This document shows, piece by piece, positions 49,196-61,099 of a stretch of 64,000 bases of DNA. The DNA lies in assembly GCA_051294375.1 (NCBI GenBank), contig CM119263.1:1975740-2039739 (forward strand), read 5' to 3'. The position numbers and the translations under genes were made by a program. Position 1 is the stretch's first letter, and each line of letters starts with the position of its first letter. The notes under the pieces are model-generated. The model worked only from the letters and a program-made list of their open reading frames with translations. It was not told the DNA's origin and did not search any database. Source of the stretch: Paraspadella gotoi (taxonomy: Eukaryota > Chaetognatha).

Positions 49196-49345
49196 CCATC
49201 CCTAACCCTAACTTAATTCTTAATCCCAACCCTAAAACGTAAACATTAATCTTAAATCCTTACCCATAACCTTAAACGTAAGTTCCGAACACTAACCCTA
49301 ATTGCTGGCCTAAAACTTAACCACAATCCTTAACCTAAAAATTAC
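49196..49345. repeat. Degenerate CCCTAA-like patch
   Basis: CCCTAACCCTAACTTAATTC, CCAACCCTAAAACGTAAAC and CACTAACCCTAATTGC are spread over about 150 bases. It resembles a decayed interstitial telomere-type sequence but does not form a clean array. Confidence 0.4.
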
Positions 49346-49486
49346 TAATAATCAGGGCGTTCTGGGAAAATAAGGCCGAATATTGAAACGTTTCAATTTC
49401 CATGTGTGATAAAACTATTTTTTGCTATTGGCAACTGCAAAGTGCAATTCTGCCGGCATCGCGATCCCTCCGTTAACCTTATCCTG

Positions 49487-50530
49487 GGAAATGGAATGGG
49501 GAGAGGAAAATGGATAGGGGGAAAGGGAAATAAGGGGAATGGGAAATGGAATGGAGAGAGGAAAATGGATAAGGGGATAAAGGAAATAAGGGGAAAGGGA
49601 AATAAGGGGAAAGGGAAATGGAATGGGGAGAGGAAAATGGATTAGGGGAAAGGAAATAAGGGGAATGGGAAATGGAATGGGGAGAGGAAAATGGATGGGG
49701 GAAATGGAAATAAGGGGAAAGTGAAATGGAATGGAGAGAGGAAAATGGATAAGGGGGATAAGGAAATAAGGGGAAAGGGAAATGGAATGGAAGAGGAAAA
49801 TGGATAAGGGGAAAGGGAAATAAGGGAAAAGGGAAATAAGGGAAAAGGGAAATTGAATGGGGAAAGGAAAATGGATAAGGAGGACAGGAAAATGGGAAAA
49901 AGGAAAATGGGGAAAAATAGAAATAGAATGTGTAGTGGAAAATGGAATGGGGGAAAAGGGAAATCGCAATGGGGAGAGAAAAATTGGATAAGGGGGTTAA
50001 GGGAAATGGGGAAAGGGAAATGGGGGAAAGGGAATTGGAGAAATGGGGGGAACAAATAATAGAAGAAAAGGGTAAAGGGGGAGAGGGAAATGGAATGGGG
50101 AGAGGGAAATGGATAAGGGGCATAGGGAAATAAGGGAAAAGGGAAATTATATGGGGAGAGGAAAATGGAAATGGGGAAATGGAAATGGAGAAGGGAAAAA
50201 GGGGGAACGGAAAATGGGGGAAAGGGAAATGGGGGAAAGAGAAATGGATAAGGGGGATAAGGGAAATGGGGAGAGGAAAATGGGGGAAAGGGACAGGAGG
50301 GGGAAAGGGGAAATGGAATGGGGTAAAGAGAAAGGCAATGGGGAGAGAGAGCAATTGATAAGGGGGATAAGGGAAATAGGGAAAGGGAAATGGGGGAAAA
50401 TGGAAATGCAATGGGGAGAGGGAAAAGGATAAGGGGATAAAGGAAATGCGGGGAAAGGTAAATGGGAGAAAAGGAAATGGAATGGGGAGAGAGAGAAGAA
50501 AATGGATTGGGAAGAGAGAAAAAAGTGCAT
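49487..50530 (+). repeat. Purine-only minisatellite (GGAAATGGAATGGGGAGAGG type)
   Basis: About 1 kb of G/A-rich repeats, with T only in ATGG and GATAAGG. Unit length varies. The long Pro/Phe/Ser-rich frame on the minus strand (49479-50411) is a by-product. Such polypurine DNA can form triplexes. Confidence 0.93.
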
Positions 50531-50605
50531 TTGGGGAAGAGACGAAAATGGAAAACCTAAATCTTCATTTCGTGACAAAGAAATCGATAAAAAGGCCGAC
50601 TATGA

Positions 50606-50649
50606 ACACGACGACGACGACGACAACGACAACGACGACGACGACGACG

Positions 50650-50687
<38 letters not shown>

Positions 50688-50722
50688 GACGACAACGACG
50701 ACGACAACGACGAAGACCAAGC
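50606..50722 (+). repeat. (GACAAC/GACGAC)n triplet array
   Basis: Uninterrupted triplets that read as Asp/Asn, Thr or Val runs in different frames. They are part of the 2.85-kb block. Confidence 0.95.
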
Positions 50723-51015
50723 AAGTAGTCCCTTGGTTATTTGGCTCGAGAAAAGCAATGAATGGATTTAAGCAAAAGAAAAAGTCCAAGGCATTTGAAT
50801 GAGAATAAGATCGAGGTTATTTCATCATTAAAACTTATTATTGTTTTTAAATCCTTTCTTAATCTATTACAAATGTAAAAACTAAATTAAAAAAAAATTT
50901 TCTTTATAATTATATTCGACTCGTGAAAAAGATCTCGCGTTGTACTTTTCTTTTAAAGCTTCTTGTGATCGTCAGGTGATACTTAACGAAGACCTGAAAG
51001 CCCTCTTCACGCCCA

Positions 51016-51075
<60 letters not shown>

Positions 51076-51230
51076 GTTTCTCTCTCTTTTCCGATCACCA
51101 CCAACCCTCTCTTGCATGTCACGGCCAGCGGATTCTATCCGTCCTTGCGCGTGAAAGGTGACGAAGCCCGTGAGAGTGAAAAGAGGGAGGAAGGGAGGTG
51201 ATAAAAAAGAGAAAAGAAAAGCGAGGCAAG

Positions 51231-51270
<40 letters not shown>

Positions 51271-51301
51271 AGGGAGATCTCTTCATCTCTCCTCTCGTCT
51301 C

Positions 51302-53536
51302 CTCTTTTCACCCCCCATGGTACCAGCCTAATAATCTGTCACATTCAAATTTTGTCTTCTCCTTTTCATTTCTTCTCTCTTCTCTTATCTTTGGTGAGTT
51401 TGTCTTTCGAGAAATTTTAAGAAAATTGACGTCGAGGAAAAAGTCTAAATTTGAACAACATGAAAAAAAAAACAAAAGAAAAAAAAAAAAAAAAGCAAGA
51501 ATCGTCAATTCGATGCGTTGCGCCTCTGTGATCACGTGCTGTACAAGTGTGAAATCATCAATATGGTTTAAGCAGGAGGAAACAAACGGTTATGACTGGT
51601 CATGTGATGGTTTTAAAGGTTATTACGTGACTAAACAAGTACAGATATCATAAGCACAGTCAAGGTCTTTTTGTAACATTACATTACATTACATTACATT
51701 AACATTACATCAAGTGCAACAGACTAACGACTGACCGCATCGACCGACACCCAAGTGTCTTATGGGCTAAAAACTAAAAGAAAGAAAGAAAGAAAAGAAT
51801 AAAGAAAGAATCTTAGATATATCAAGAAGGTTTTCGAAAACAATCATTTTTTTTATCCGTTGGATAAACGGTTGAAGTTCTTCCAATTTGCATTTTTCAA
51901 TTCTGCGAACGAGATAATGTTACACACCGTCATAAACCTTCGAGTTTAATCTCGTTATTATTAAGTTATGGTTTTAACATAATTCGATAACTTGTGTATC
52001 TATTTTAATAGGCTACAATCACTGTCGCCGTTTTGCTCTCTTTTCCAAAAGCGACCACAATTTAATTATAATCTTAGTATGTAACTTTCTTCTGTTACCA
52101 TCCCTAACCCTACTTAATTCTTAATCCAACCCTAAAAAACGTAAAACATTAATCTTAAATCCTTACCCATAAACCTTATAACGTAAGTTCCGAACACTAA
52201 CCCTAATTGCTGCGCCTAAAACTTAACACAATCCTTAACCTAAAAATTACTAATAATCAGGGCGTTCTGGGGAAAATAAGGCCGAATATTGAAACGTTTC
52301 AATTTCCATTGTGGATATAAACTATTTTTGGCTATTGCAACTGCAAAGTGCAATTCTGCCGGCATCGCGATCCCTCCGTTAACCTTATCCTGGGAAATGG
52401 AATGGGGAGAGGAAAATGGATAGGGGAAAGGGAAATAAGGGAATGGGAAATGGAATGGAGAGAGGAAAATGGATAAGGGGATAAAGGAAATAAGGGAAAG
52501 GGAAATAAGGGAAAAGGGAAAATGGAAATGGGGAGAGAAATTGGATTAGGGGAAAGAAATAAGGGGAATGGGAAATGGAATGGGAGAGGAAAATGGATGG
52601 GCGAAATGGAAATAAGGGAAAGTGAAAGGGAATGGAGAGAGGAAAATGAATAAGGGGATAAGGAAATAAGGGGAGGGAAATGGAATGGAAGAGGAAAATG
52701 GATACAGGGGAAAGGGAAAATAAGGGAAAAGGGAAATTAAGGGAAGGGAAATTGAATGGGAAGGAAAATGGATAAGGAGACAGGAAAATGGGAAAAAGGA
52801 AAATGGGAAAAAGAATAGAATGTGTAGTGGAAAATGGAATGGGGGAAAAGGGAAATGCAATGGGGAGAGAAAATTTGGATAAGGGGGTTAAGGGAAATGG
52901 GGAAAGGGAAAATGGGGAAAGGGAATTGGGAAATGAAATGGGGGGAACAAATAATAGAAGAAAAGGGTAAAGGGGGCAGAGGAAATGGAATGGGGAGAGG
53001 GAAATGATAAGGGGCATAAGGGAAAATAAGGAAAAGGGAAATTATATGGGGAGAGGAAAATGGAAATGGGGAAATGAAATGGAGAAGGAAAAAGGGGGAC
53101 GGAAAATGGGGAAAGGGAAATGGGGAAAGAGAAATGGATAAGGGGGATAAGGGAAATGGGGGAAAGGATGGGGGAAAAGGGACATGGGGGAAAGGGGAAA
53201 TGAATGGGGTAAAAGAAAGGCAATGGGGAGAGAGCAATTGATAAGGGGATAAGGGAAATAGGGAAAGGAAATGGGGGAAAATGGAAATGCAATGGGGAGA
53301 GGGAAAAGGATAAGGGGAATAAGGAAATGCGGGGAAAGGTAAATGGAGAAAAAGGAAATGGAATGGGGAGAAGAGAAGAAATGGATTGGGAAGAGAGAAA
53401 AAAGTGCATTTGGGAAGAAGACGAAAATGGAAAACCTAAATCTTCATTTCGTGACAAAGAAATCGATAAAAAGGCGCGACTATGAAACACGACGACGACG
53501 ACAGAAACGACAACAGACGACGACGACGACGACGAC

Positions 53537-53568
<32 letters not shown>

Positions 53569-54115
53569 GACGACAAACGACGACGACAACGACGAAACCA
53601 GCAAGTAGTCCCTTGGTTATTTGGCTCGAGAAAAGCAATGAATGGATTAAGCAAAAGAAAAAGTCGAAGCATTTGATGAGAATAAGATCGAGGTTATTTC
53701 ATCATTAAAACTTATTATGTTTTTTAAAAATCCTTTCTTAATCTATTACAATGTAAAAACTAAATTAAAAAAAATTTTCTTTATAATTATATTCGACTCG
53801 TGAAAAAGATCTCGCGTTGTACTTTCTTTTAAAGCTTCTTGTGATCGTCAGGTGATAGTAAACGAAGACCTGAAAGCCCTCTTCACGCCCCACTCTCTCT
53901 CTCTTTCTCTCTCTCCTCTCTCTCCTGGGGCCTTGTCTCTCTCTCTCTCTCTCTCTCTGTTCTCTCTCTCTTTTCCGATCACCACCAACCCTCTCTTGCA
54001 TGTCACGGCCAGCGGATTCTATCCGTCCTTGCGCGTGAAAGGTGACGAAGCCCGTGAGAGTGAAAAGAGGGAGGAAGGGAGTGATAAAAAAGAAAGAAAA
54101 GAAAAGCGAGGCAAG

Positions 54116-54165
<50 letters not shown>
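51302..54165 (+). repeat. 2.85-kb block, copy 2 of the tandem pair
   Basis: Same content as 48420-51265. Differences are dominated by single-base gains and losses in homopolymers and by shorter minisatellite steps (for example the GACAAC run is broken at 53505). The telomere-like patch is at 52096-52250, the purine minisatellite at 52394-53395 and the triplets at 53490-53600. Confidence 0.92.
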
Positions 54166-54173
<8 letters not shown>

Positions 54174-54243
54174 AGGAGAGAGAGAGAGAGGAAAGGAGAG
54201 AGAGAGAGAGAGAGAGGANNNNNNNNNNNNNNNNNNNNNNNNN

Positions 54244-54275
<32 letters not shown>
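54115..54275. repeat. (GA)n array with a 25-N gap
   Basis: GAGAGA on both sides of Ns at 54219-54243. Confidence 0.95.
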
Positions 54276-54278
<3 letters not shown>

Positions 54279-54344
54279 GTCACCCTGACACGATCACCTA
54301 AAATGCAAAGGGAATAATTTGAAAAAAGTGCAGATCAAACTCAT

Positions 54345-54428
54345 TTAATGAGAGAGAGAGAGAGACAGAGAAAGAGACAGAGAGCGAAAGAGAGAGAAAG
54401 AGAAAGAGAGAGAGATAAAGAGAGAGTG
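54345..54428. repeat. (GA)n array
   Basis: GAGAGA with ACAG and AAAG interruptions. Confidence 0.95.
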
Positions 54429-54599
54429 CACCAAGTGATGTTTTTCAAGTGATACACAAACTGATTTTCCCGGATTTTCCCAGATTGGCTCACGGATCCA
54501 AATGACTTTTCCTCGTCCCACAGATTTACAAAGTTCATCTGTTCCCTCGTTGGGCAACAAAATGATTTTTTTTTCTTTCCTCGAGATTAAAGATATTCT

Positions 54600-54990
54600 T
54601 TTAACCTCTGGGAGACGTCTATCCTGGCAGAGGCATCTGGCGGAGGCTTTGACTTTTTCCGGCGTCAGAGGCCGTCTCTGCCGGCGTTAAGTGTTCAAGC
54701 CGGCGTTGATCCTTCGTCGATCCTGCGACGACCCGGCGTCCCGGCGTAATTTCAAGATCAACTCCATAGCGGCGCCCATAAAAATGTCACGCCCGGCGCG
54801 TCTCTCTTTCGCACGCGGACGCCGGAGGCGATTATGGCTTTTCATCCTCTGGGTCAACGCTTCCTTCCGTTTCCTCTCTTTTCTTCCTCTCTTTTCTTCC
54901 TCTCTTTTCCCTCTTCTCTATTTTCTCTTCTCTAACTTTCTTCTATTTCCCTATTCTTTTCCTCTATCCAGGCGCCGTGGGCTGATGACC
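54600..54990. other. GC-rich segment, no supported gene
   Basis: CCGGCGTCAGAGGCCGTCTC, GCCGGCGTTGATCC and CCGGCGTCCCGGCG recur at 54655-54750, giving a loose CCGGCG repeat. The plus-strand frame 54691-55134 crosses into a GA array and lacks motifs. A promoter or CpG-rich element is possible. Confidence 0.35.
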
Positions 54991-55007
54991 AAATGCGGTG
55001 ATGAGAG

Positions 55008-55022
55008 AGAGAGAGAGAGAAA

Positions 55023-55116
<94 letters not shown>

Positions 55117-55163
55117 GAGGAGAGAGAGAAATAGAGATAAGGAGAGAGAGAGAGAGAGAGTTG

Positions 55164-55198
<35 letters not shown>

Positions 55199-55200
55199 AG
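55008..55200. repeat. (GA)n array
   Basis: Long GAGAGA run with few interruptions. Confidence 0.97.
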
Positions 55201-55297
55201 TGTGAGAGAATAGAATGAAAGGGAAAAGAGTAAGCGAGTTTTCTCGTAAACTTCTCCTAAGAATGACAGAATTCTAAGGCATTTTTAGTTGCGGGGC

Positions 55298-55313
55298 CCG
55301 CGAGTACTCGCGG
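55298..55313. repeat. 16-bp perfect palindrome CCGCGAGTACTCGCGG, copy 1
   Basis: It sits in TAGTTGCGGGGCCCGCGAG context and is followed by GAGCAACT, so the stem extends outward as GTTGC / GCAAC. Other copies lie at 57626-57641 and 62102-62117. Confidence 0.85.
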
Positions 55314-55704
55314 AGCAACTAGTAATAACTTCACTGCAACATCAACTCACTCAAACTCAAACTAAGTACCTTTCGGTCCGTCATGGTAATGTCATGTCAC
55401 GTCAAATCATGAATCAAAGGGAAATAGACTATGAAATAATAAAGTCACTGGATTAAAACGTATATCAACGAACACAATACTAAACTTCTTTTTTTCCTTC
55501 TTAATCCTTTTCTCGCAAGTTTTCTCCCAAAACTCGCCCCGGCACTCCCTCCAATTTCCCCTCACCCCCCCTTCTTTCGTCCTTGATTTCGCAGAGCCAT
55601 ATTTTCTTTTCATGGGAAAAAATAAAAAATATGTGTCGACGGCCAAACGCCAAATTTTTTCTCTGGTTTTTTTTCGCACTTTTCTCCTGTCGGACAAGGA
55701 TTGG

Positions 55705-55726
55705 GAAATGAGAGAGGAGAGAGAGA

Positions 55727-55786
<60 letters not shown>

Positions 55787-55792
55787 AGAGAA
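55705..55792. repeat. (GA)n array
   Basis: GAGAGA with GGAGA interruptions within block copy 1. Confidence 0.95.
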
Positions 55793-57526
55793 TGGAAACA
55801 CGAGATCGCAATGATATAGTGGAGGTGACGAGGGTGAATCATGTGTTTTGGAAACACGCGATTTTCCTTCTCCTAATCTCGTTTGCATCGACGACCTGCC
55901 AAAAAATATGTCACATATTCGTTTCTCACTCACCATTTCTCACCATTTCTCACCACTTCTCTTCTCACGCCTCTACGCGCGCACTCATCACCATTTCTAT
56001 TCACAATTCACCACTCCTAACCACTCACATACTTCAAACTTCCTCTCTTTATCATCATCTTGCCTCTTGAAATCTTTTGCAACTTCACTCCTCACATACT
56101 TCTACTTTTTCTCTCCACTTCACACCACTTCTAACCACTTTCCCACCACTCTCTACTACATCGCAACCCATTCGCCCAACGCGAGTGAAGATAGTAACGA
56201 AAAAGGTTTGTGTTGTTGTTGTTGTTGTCTCAATTTTTATGTCGATTCCTTTCCTCCTCTTCCTACTTCTCCTCTCCTTCCCAATCGCGATTCATTTCCC
56301 CGCCCACGACCATCTTCAATTCTCCACCTGACTTTGCCACGACCACCCCGATTACCCCACGCGTCTGCCACATGCGGTTAATGAACCAATACGGGACGCC
56401 GCTGCTGCTATTGGCGTCATGGCGGTCGTGGGGAGGCGTGGCGACACTGGGGCCGTGGTGCCACGTGGGTCCTGGTGCGGCTAAATCGGAGTTAAAATCC
56501 TCATGAAACAATCGAACTTCGTCCAAAACCGAGTCAGCCAAGAGAACACCTCGCCGTTTAATTATCGACTATAATTCGTTATGATTCACATCATTCAACA
56601 TAAAATTCAATCATCATCGTCATCACGTCCATCATCATCGCAAATCATCATTATCATCTTTATCATCAATTATGCATATCATTACATCATCACTCCATCA
56701 CTTTACAAATTTAACAATGTACAAATAAGAACGTCGCGAAGTTGAAATACTTAATATATATAACTTAATGTATTTCAACCTTTTATTATAGCAAAACTTC
56801 CATTGAAAACTCGTAATAACAAACGAGATTTCTTCCGGGCAAAGAGTTAAATTCAGTTCATATATGAGACTAGAAACTAATCAGGAAATGCTTTCTCTTA
56901 CTTATATATATATATATAATATAATATATAAATTAATATTATCTATATATATTATAATTATATTTACCGAACGCTTAATTTAGTGGACAGAGAGATGAAA
57001 TAGATCAAAAAAATAGGGAAGAGAAGTATAACATTCAACAATCATCATCATTTACAATTTCTTACATCATGCACCGTCGCTCTCTATCGTTTCTATCGCA
57101 CTCCAATCTGTTCACCAATTACAAACCATGCACCTACACCGCCCCTCTGTCGGCGTGATGCGTTTTCACAACGAGTCCATTTGCAAATTTCAACTTTTTT
57201 CCTCGACATGAAATCCTACGGAGAAAGAAATTGAAAGGGACGAGGGACTGAAAGAATACGAAAGGCAAAGAGAGGAGAAAGCAAAGGAAAAAAGAGCAAA
57301 TTTGGAAGGAATGAAAAAGCAAGGGGGAAAAATCAAGGTAAAAGAGCATAAGAAAAAAGCCAAAAAAACCAGAAAAAATCCATACTCATAATTTAAAACT
57401 AAAAACTTTAGGAAAAAAAAAAAACAGTTTTTGAATTGTTAACACACGAAATTTAAATGACAAAATAAGTCTATACACATGAAACTTATAAACAAAACTA
57501 ANNNNNNNNNNNNNNNNNNNNNNNNN

Positions 57527-57560
<34 letters not shown>

Positions 57561-57625
57561 AGGGAGTAAGCAGTTTTCTCGTAAATTCTCTTAAGAATGA
57601 CAGAATTCAGGCATTTTTAGTTGCG

Positions 57626-57641
57626 CCGCGAGTACTCGCGG
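57626..57641. repeat. 16-bp perfect palindrome, copy 2
   Basis: CCGCGAGTACTCGCGG within TTAGTTGCG...GAGCAACT. Confidence 0.85.
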
Positions 57642-57644
57642 AGC

Positions 57645-57702
57645 AACTCAACTCAACTCAACTCAACTCAACTCAACTCAACTCAACTCAACTCAACTCA
57701 AC
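57645..57702. repeat. (CAACT)n pentanucleotide array
   Basis: About 11 units of AACTC directly after the palindrome. Confidence 0.95.
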
Positions 57703-58036
57703 TAAGTCACCTTTCGGTCCGTCATGTAATGTCATGTCACGTCAAATCATGAGATCAAAGGGAAATAGACATGAAAATAAAGTCACTGGATTTAACGTTA
57801 ACACAATACAAACTTCTTTTTTTTCCTTTTAATCCCCTTTTCCCTCAGCAAGTTTTCCTCCTCAAAACTCGCCCCTCCCGCCTCCAATTTCCCCCACCCC
57901 CCCCCTTCTTTCGTCCTTGATTCGACGGCCATTATTTTCTTTTCATGGGAAAAAATAAAAAAATGTGTCGACGGCCAAACCCAAATTTTTCTCTGGTTTT
58001 TTTCGCCTTTTCCCTGTCGGACAAGGATTGGGAATA

Positions 58037-58072
<36 letters not shown>

Positions 58073-58115
58073 AGAAGAGAGAAGAGAGAGAGAGAGAGAG
58101 AGAGAAGAGAGAAGT
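58037..58115. repeat. (GA)n array
   Basis: GAGAGA with AGAAG interruptions within block copy 2. Confidence 0.95.
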
Positions 58116-59168
58116 GGAGAGATCACGGGAAAAGGTGACGAGGGTGATCATGTGTTGACCCGATTTTCCTTCTCCTAATCTCGTTTGCATCGACGCCAAA
58201 AAAATATGTCACATTTCGTTTCTCACTCACCATTTCTCACCATTTCTCACCACTTCTCTTCTCACCTCTACGCCCAACTCATCACCATTTCTATTCACAA
58301 TTCACCACTCCTCACCACTACATACTTCACTTCTCTTTATCTCATCTTGCCTCTTGAATCTTTGCCACTTCACTCCTCACAACTTCTAACTTTTTCTCTC
58401 CACTTCACACCACTTCTCACCACTTCTCACCACTTCTCACCACATCGCACCACATCGCTCAACAGCGGTGAAGATAGACGAAAAAGGTTTGTGTTGTTGT
58501 TGTTGTTGTCCTCATTTTTCATTCCGTCCTCCTCTTCCTCCTCTTCCTCCTCTTCCTCCTCCTCCTCCCCCAACCAGATTCATTTTCCCGCCCACCATCT
58601 TCATTCTCCACCTGACTTTGCCCACGACCACCCGATTTACCCACGCGTCTGCCCACAACTGCGGTTAATGAACCAATACGGACGCCGCTGCTGCTTTAGG
58701 CGTCATGGCGTCGTGGAGGCGTGGCGACATGGGGCCGTGGTGCCACGTGGCGTCCTGGTGCGGCTAATCGAGTTAAAATCCCATGAAACAATCGAACTTC
58801 GTCACAAACGAGTCAGCCAAGAGACACTCGCCGTTAATTATCGACTATAATTCGTTTATGATTCGACATCATTCAACATAAAATTCAATCATCATCGTCA
58901 TCATCGTCATCATCATCGCAAATCATCATTATCATCTTTATCATCATTATCATTATCATCATCACTCACCATCATTTACAATTTACAATGTACAAATAAG
59001 AACGTCGCGAGTGAAATACTTATATATATATACTTATGTATTTCAACTTTTATTATAGCAAAAAATTCCATTGAAAACTCGTAAATACAAACGAGATTTC
59101 TTCCGGGCGAAGAGTTTAAATTCAGTTCATAAATGAGACTAGAAACTAATCAGGAAATCTTTCTCTTA

Positions 59169-59207
<39 letters not shown>

Positions 59208-59689
59208 TTACCGAACGCTTAATTTAGGGACAGAGAGAGAAAGATATCAAAAAATAGGGAAGAGAAGGTATAACATTCAACAATCATCATCATTTACAAT
59301 TTCTACATCATGCACTCGCTCTCTATCTTTCTCTCGCACTCCATCTGTCACCAATTACACCAATCACCTCTCCCCCTCGTCGGCTGATCTTTTAACGTCC
59401 TTTGATTTTCAACTTTTTCCTCGACTGAATCTACGGAGAAGAAATTGAAGGACGAGGGACGAAAAAAGCAGAGGAAAAAAGCAAAGGAAAAAGAGCAAAT
59501 TGGAAAAAGAGCAAATTGGAAAAAGCAGGGGGAAAAATCAGAGGTAAAAGAGCATAAAGAAAAAAAGCCAAAAAAACCAGAAAAAATCGAATACTCATAA
59601 TTTTAAAACTAAAAACTTTAGGAAAAAAACAGTTTTTGAATTGTTACAACAAATTTAATGACAAAATAAGTCTATACACGAAACTAAAT

Positions 59690-60055
59690 ACTAAAAAAAA
59701 ATAACAAACTTTAAAAAACGAAAAAAAAACAAAAAATAAAAAACGAAAAATTAAACTAATATAAAACTTTAAAAACTTTAAAAATAAAAAAAATAACAAA
59801 ATAACAAAATTAAAAAATTAAAACTAAAAAAAAAAATAAAAAAAATTTTAAAAAAATAAAAAAACAGGAAAAAAAACTAAAAAACTAAAATAATAAAAAA
59901 CTCCAAAAAATATAAAAAAATAAAAAACTCAAACACTCTAAAATTAAAAAAAATAAAAAACTCAAACACTCTAAAATTAAAAAAATAAATAAAAAAATTA
60001 AAAACTACAAAAACTACAAAATTAAAAAAACAAAAACTTTTTTATTAAAGGTAAA
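59690..60055. repeat. A-rich low-complexity DNA
   Basis: AAAACTAAAAAATAAAAA-type sequence for about 360 bases, with ACTCAAACACTCTAAAATTA repeated at 59928 and 59961. No coding capacity. Confidence 0.9.
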
Positions 60056-60309
60056 CAACTAAAAAAGTAAGAATAGCCGACGAAGTCTTGAATCAGTGAA
60101 ACGAAAAGACGAATGACGACGGAACAATGATTTTCTCATTTCTTCTTCCGCGACGCGACTCCATCTCCGCATCAGAAGACCTTACCTCTGCCTACCCAAC
60201 AATCCGCTACTCCATCCCTTACCCAACCATCAACCGAAACCCTTTCGCGGCCCCGCCCTTATTTTCCTAAAACGCCCCATTTTATCTTAAATTCAAATTT
60301 AATTAGGTA

Positions 60310-60545
60310 AATTTTTTTTTGATTAAAAGTTAGGTTAAAGGTTAGGGATTAAGAAGTTAGTGATTAAGGTTAATGAACTTGGTTCGCGATTAGGGTTAGG
60401 TATTTAGGTTAAAGTCTTGTGGTTATGATTAAAAATTAAGGATATAATGGTTTAGGATTAGAGTTGAGGATTAGGTCAGGGTTATGAATTAGGATTAGAG
60501 ATTGATTTATAAGTTTAAGGACATATTTAGGTTTAGATAGAGATT
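60310..60545. repeat. Degenerate TTAGGG-like patch
   Basis: TTAGGTTAAAGGTTAGGGATT, GATTAGGGTTAGGTATTTAG and TTAGGATTAGAG are spaced irregularly. It is similar in character, on the opposite strand, to the CCCTAA-like patches at 49196 and 52096. Confidence 0.4.
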
Positions 60546-60625
60546 ACACATGGGAGTATTTTGTAACAGGTGACGATCGTATTTTATTATTTTTATGCAA
60601 CCGACAATATTTTCGGATGATCCAG

Positions 60626-60687
60626 ATGTTGGCAGTGAAGGGAACGGAACACAGACTCATGCCTTTAGGGGAAGCCGAAATGGAAAG
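60626..60687 (+). CDS. Possible internal exon, 62 bp
   Basis: ATGATCCAG precedes and the strong donor GTAAGT follows. The open frame reads MLAVKGTEHRLMPLGEAEME plus two bases (phase 2). It looks like conserved protein sequence but I cannot name the family. It can join in frame to 60,838 (ACCEPTOR TTTTAAAG, then SHQEQVSQTSCLHIGSKIVI) or to 61100 (see that entry). Confidence 0.4.
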
Positions 60688-60714
60688 GTAAGTTAATTGA
60701 CTGAGCAAAAAAAG

Positions 60715-60717
60715 AAG

Positions 60718-60753
<36 letters not shown>

Positions 60754-60786
60754 AGAGATGAGGAGAGAGAGAGAGAGAGAGAGAAG
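60715..60786. repeat. (GA)n array
   Basis: GAGAGA with AGAAG interruptions inside the putative intron after 60687. Confidence 0.95.
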
Positions 60787-61099
60787 GTGACCAAAAAATC
60801 AGGGATTAATCCCCTCCCCCCGCCTCCTCGTTTTAAAGTCATCAAGAACAGGTTTCGCAAACGTCCTGTCTTCACATAGGATCCAAGATCGTCATTAAGT
60901 CGATGACTCTCAAAGAATATTTAGATTTAAAATTAAGATTAAAATTCTGGGATAAACGAACAGAAATGGGACGCTCTAGAAAGAGAGAGCCCCGCGCCCC
61001 ACCTCCGGCCCACACCCCCCCATAGGACTCACTCCGCGGATCCAGAGAAAAAAAAAAGAGGAAAACTGACCTAATTCCTTCACCTCACCTCCAACCGAG

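Larger units (their letters stand above)
48420..51265 (+). repeat. 2.85-kb block, copy 1 of a tandem pair
   Basis: It starts at TTTTCACCCCCCATGGTACC and contains, in order, an A-rich patch, CATTA repeats (48777-48815), GAAA repeats, a degenerate TAACCC-rich patch, the purine minisatellite, GACAAC triplets and a CT array, ending at a GA array. Every part recurs in the same order at 51302-54165. No gene. Confidence 0.92.
55190..57501 (+). repeat. 2.3-kb block, copy 1 of a second tandem pair
   Basis: It starts near GTAAGCGAGTTTTCTCGTAA and runs through the palindrome at 55298, a GA array, CACCATTTCT repeats, a TTGTTG run, a GC-rich patch at 56340-56480, TCATCA repeats and an A/T run, to GACAAAATAAGTCTATACAC. 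All parts recur at 57555-59690. A 25-N gap (57502-57526) separates the copies. Confidence 0.9.
57555..59690 (+). repeat. 2.3-kb block, copy 2 of the second tandem pair
   Basis: Counterpart of 55190-57501. Most differences are one-base indels. One exception is 57645-57702, where a clean (CAACT)n array stands in place of an irregular CAACTCACTCAAACTC stretch. Confidence 0.9.

Noticed and set aside
49479-50411. 310-codon Pro/Phe/Ser-rich frame on the minus strand (and similar frames at 52385-53604)
   Set aside because: It is the translation of a purine minisatellite; all frames without T-rich stops stay open there. Frame is not kept between the two block copies.
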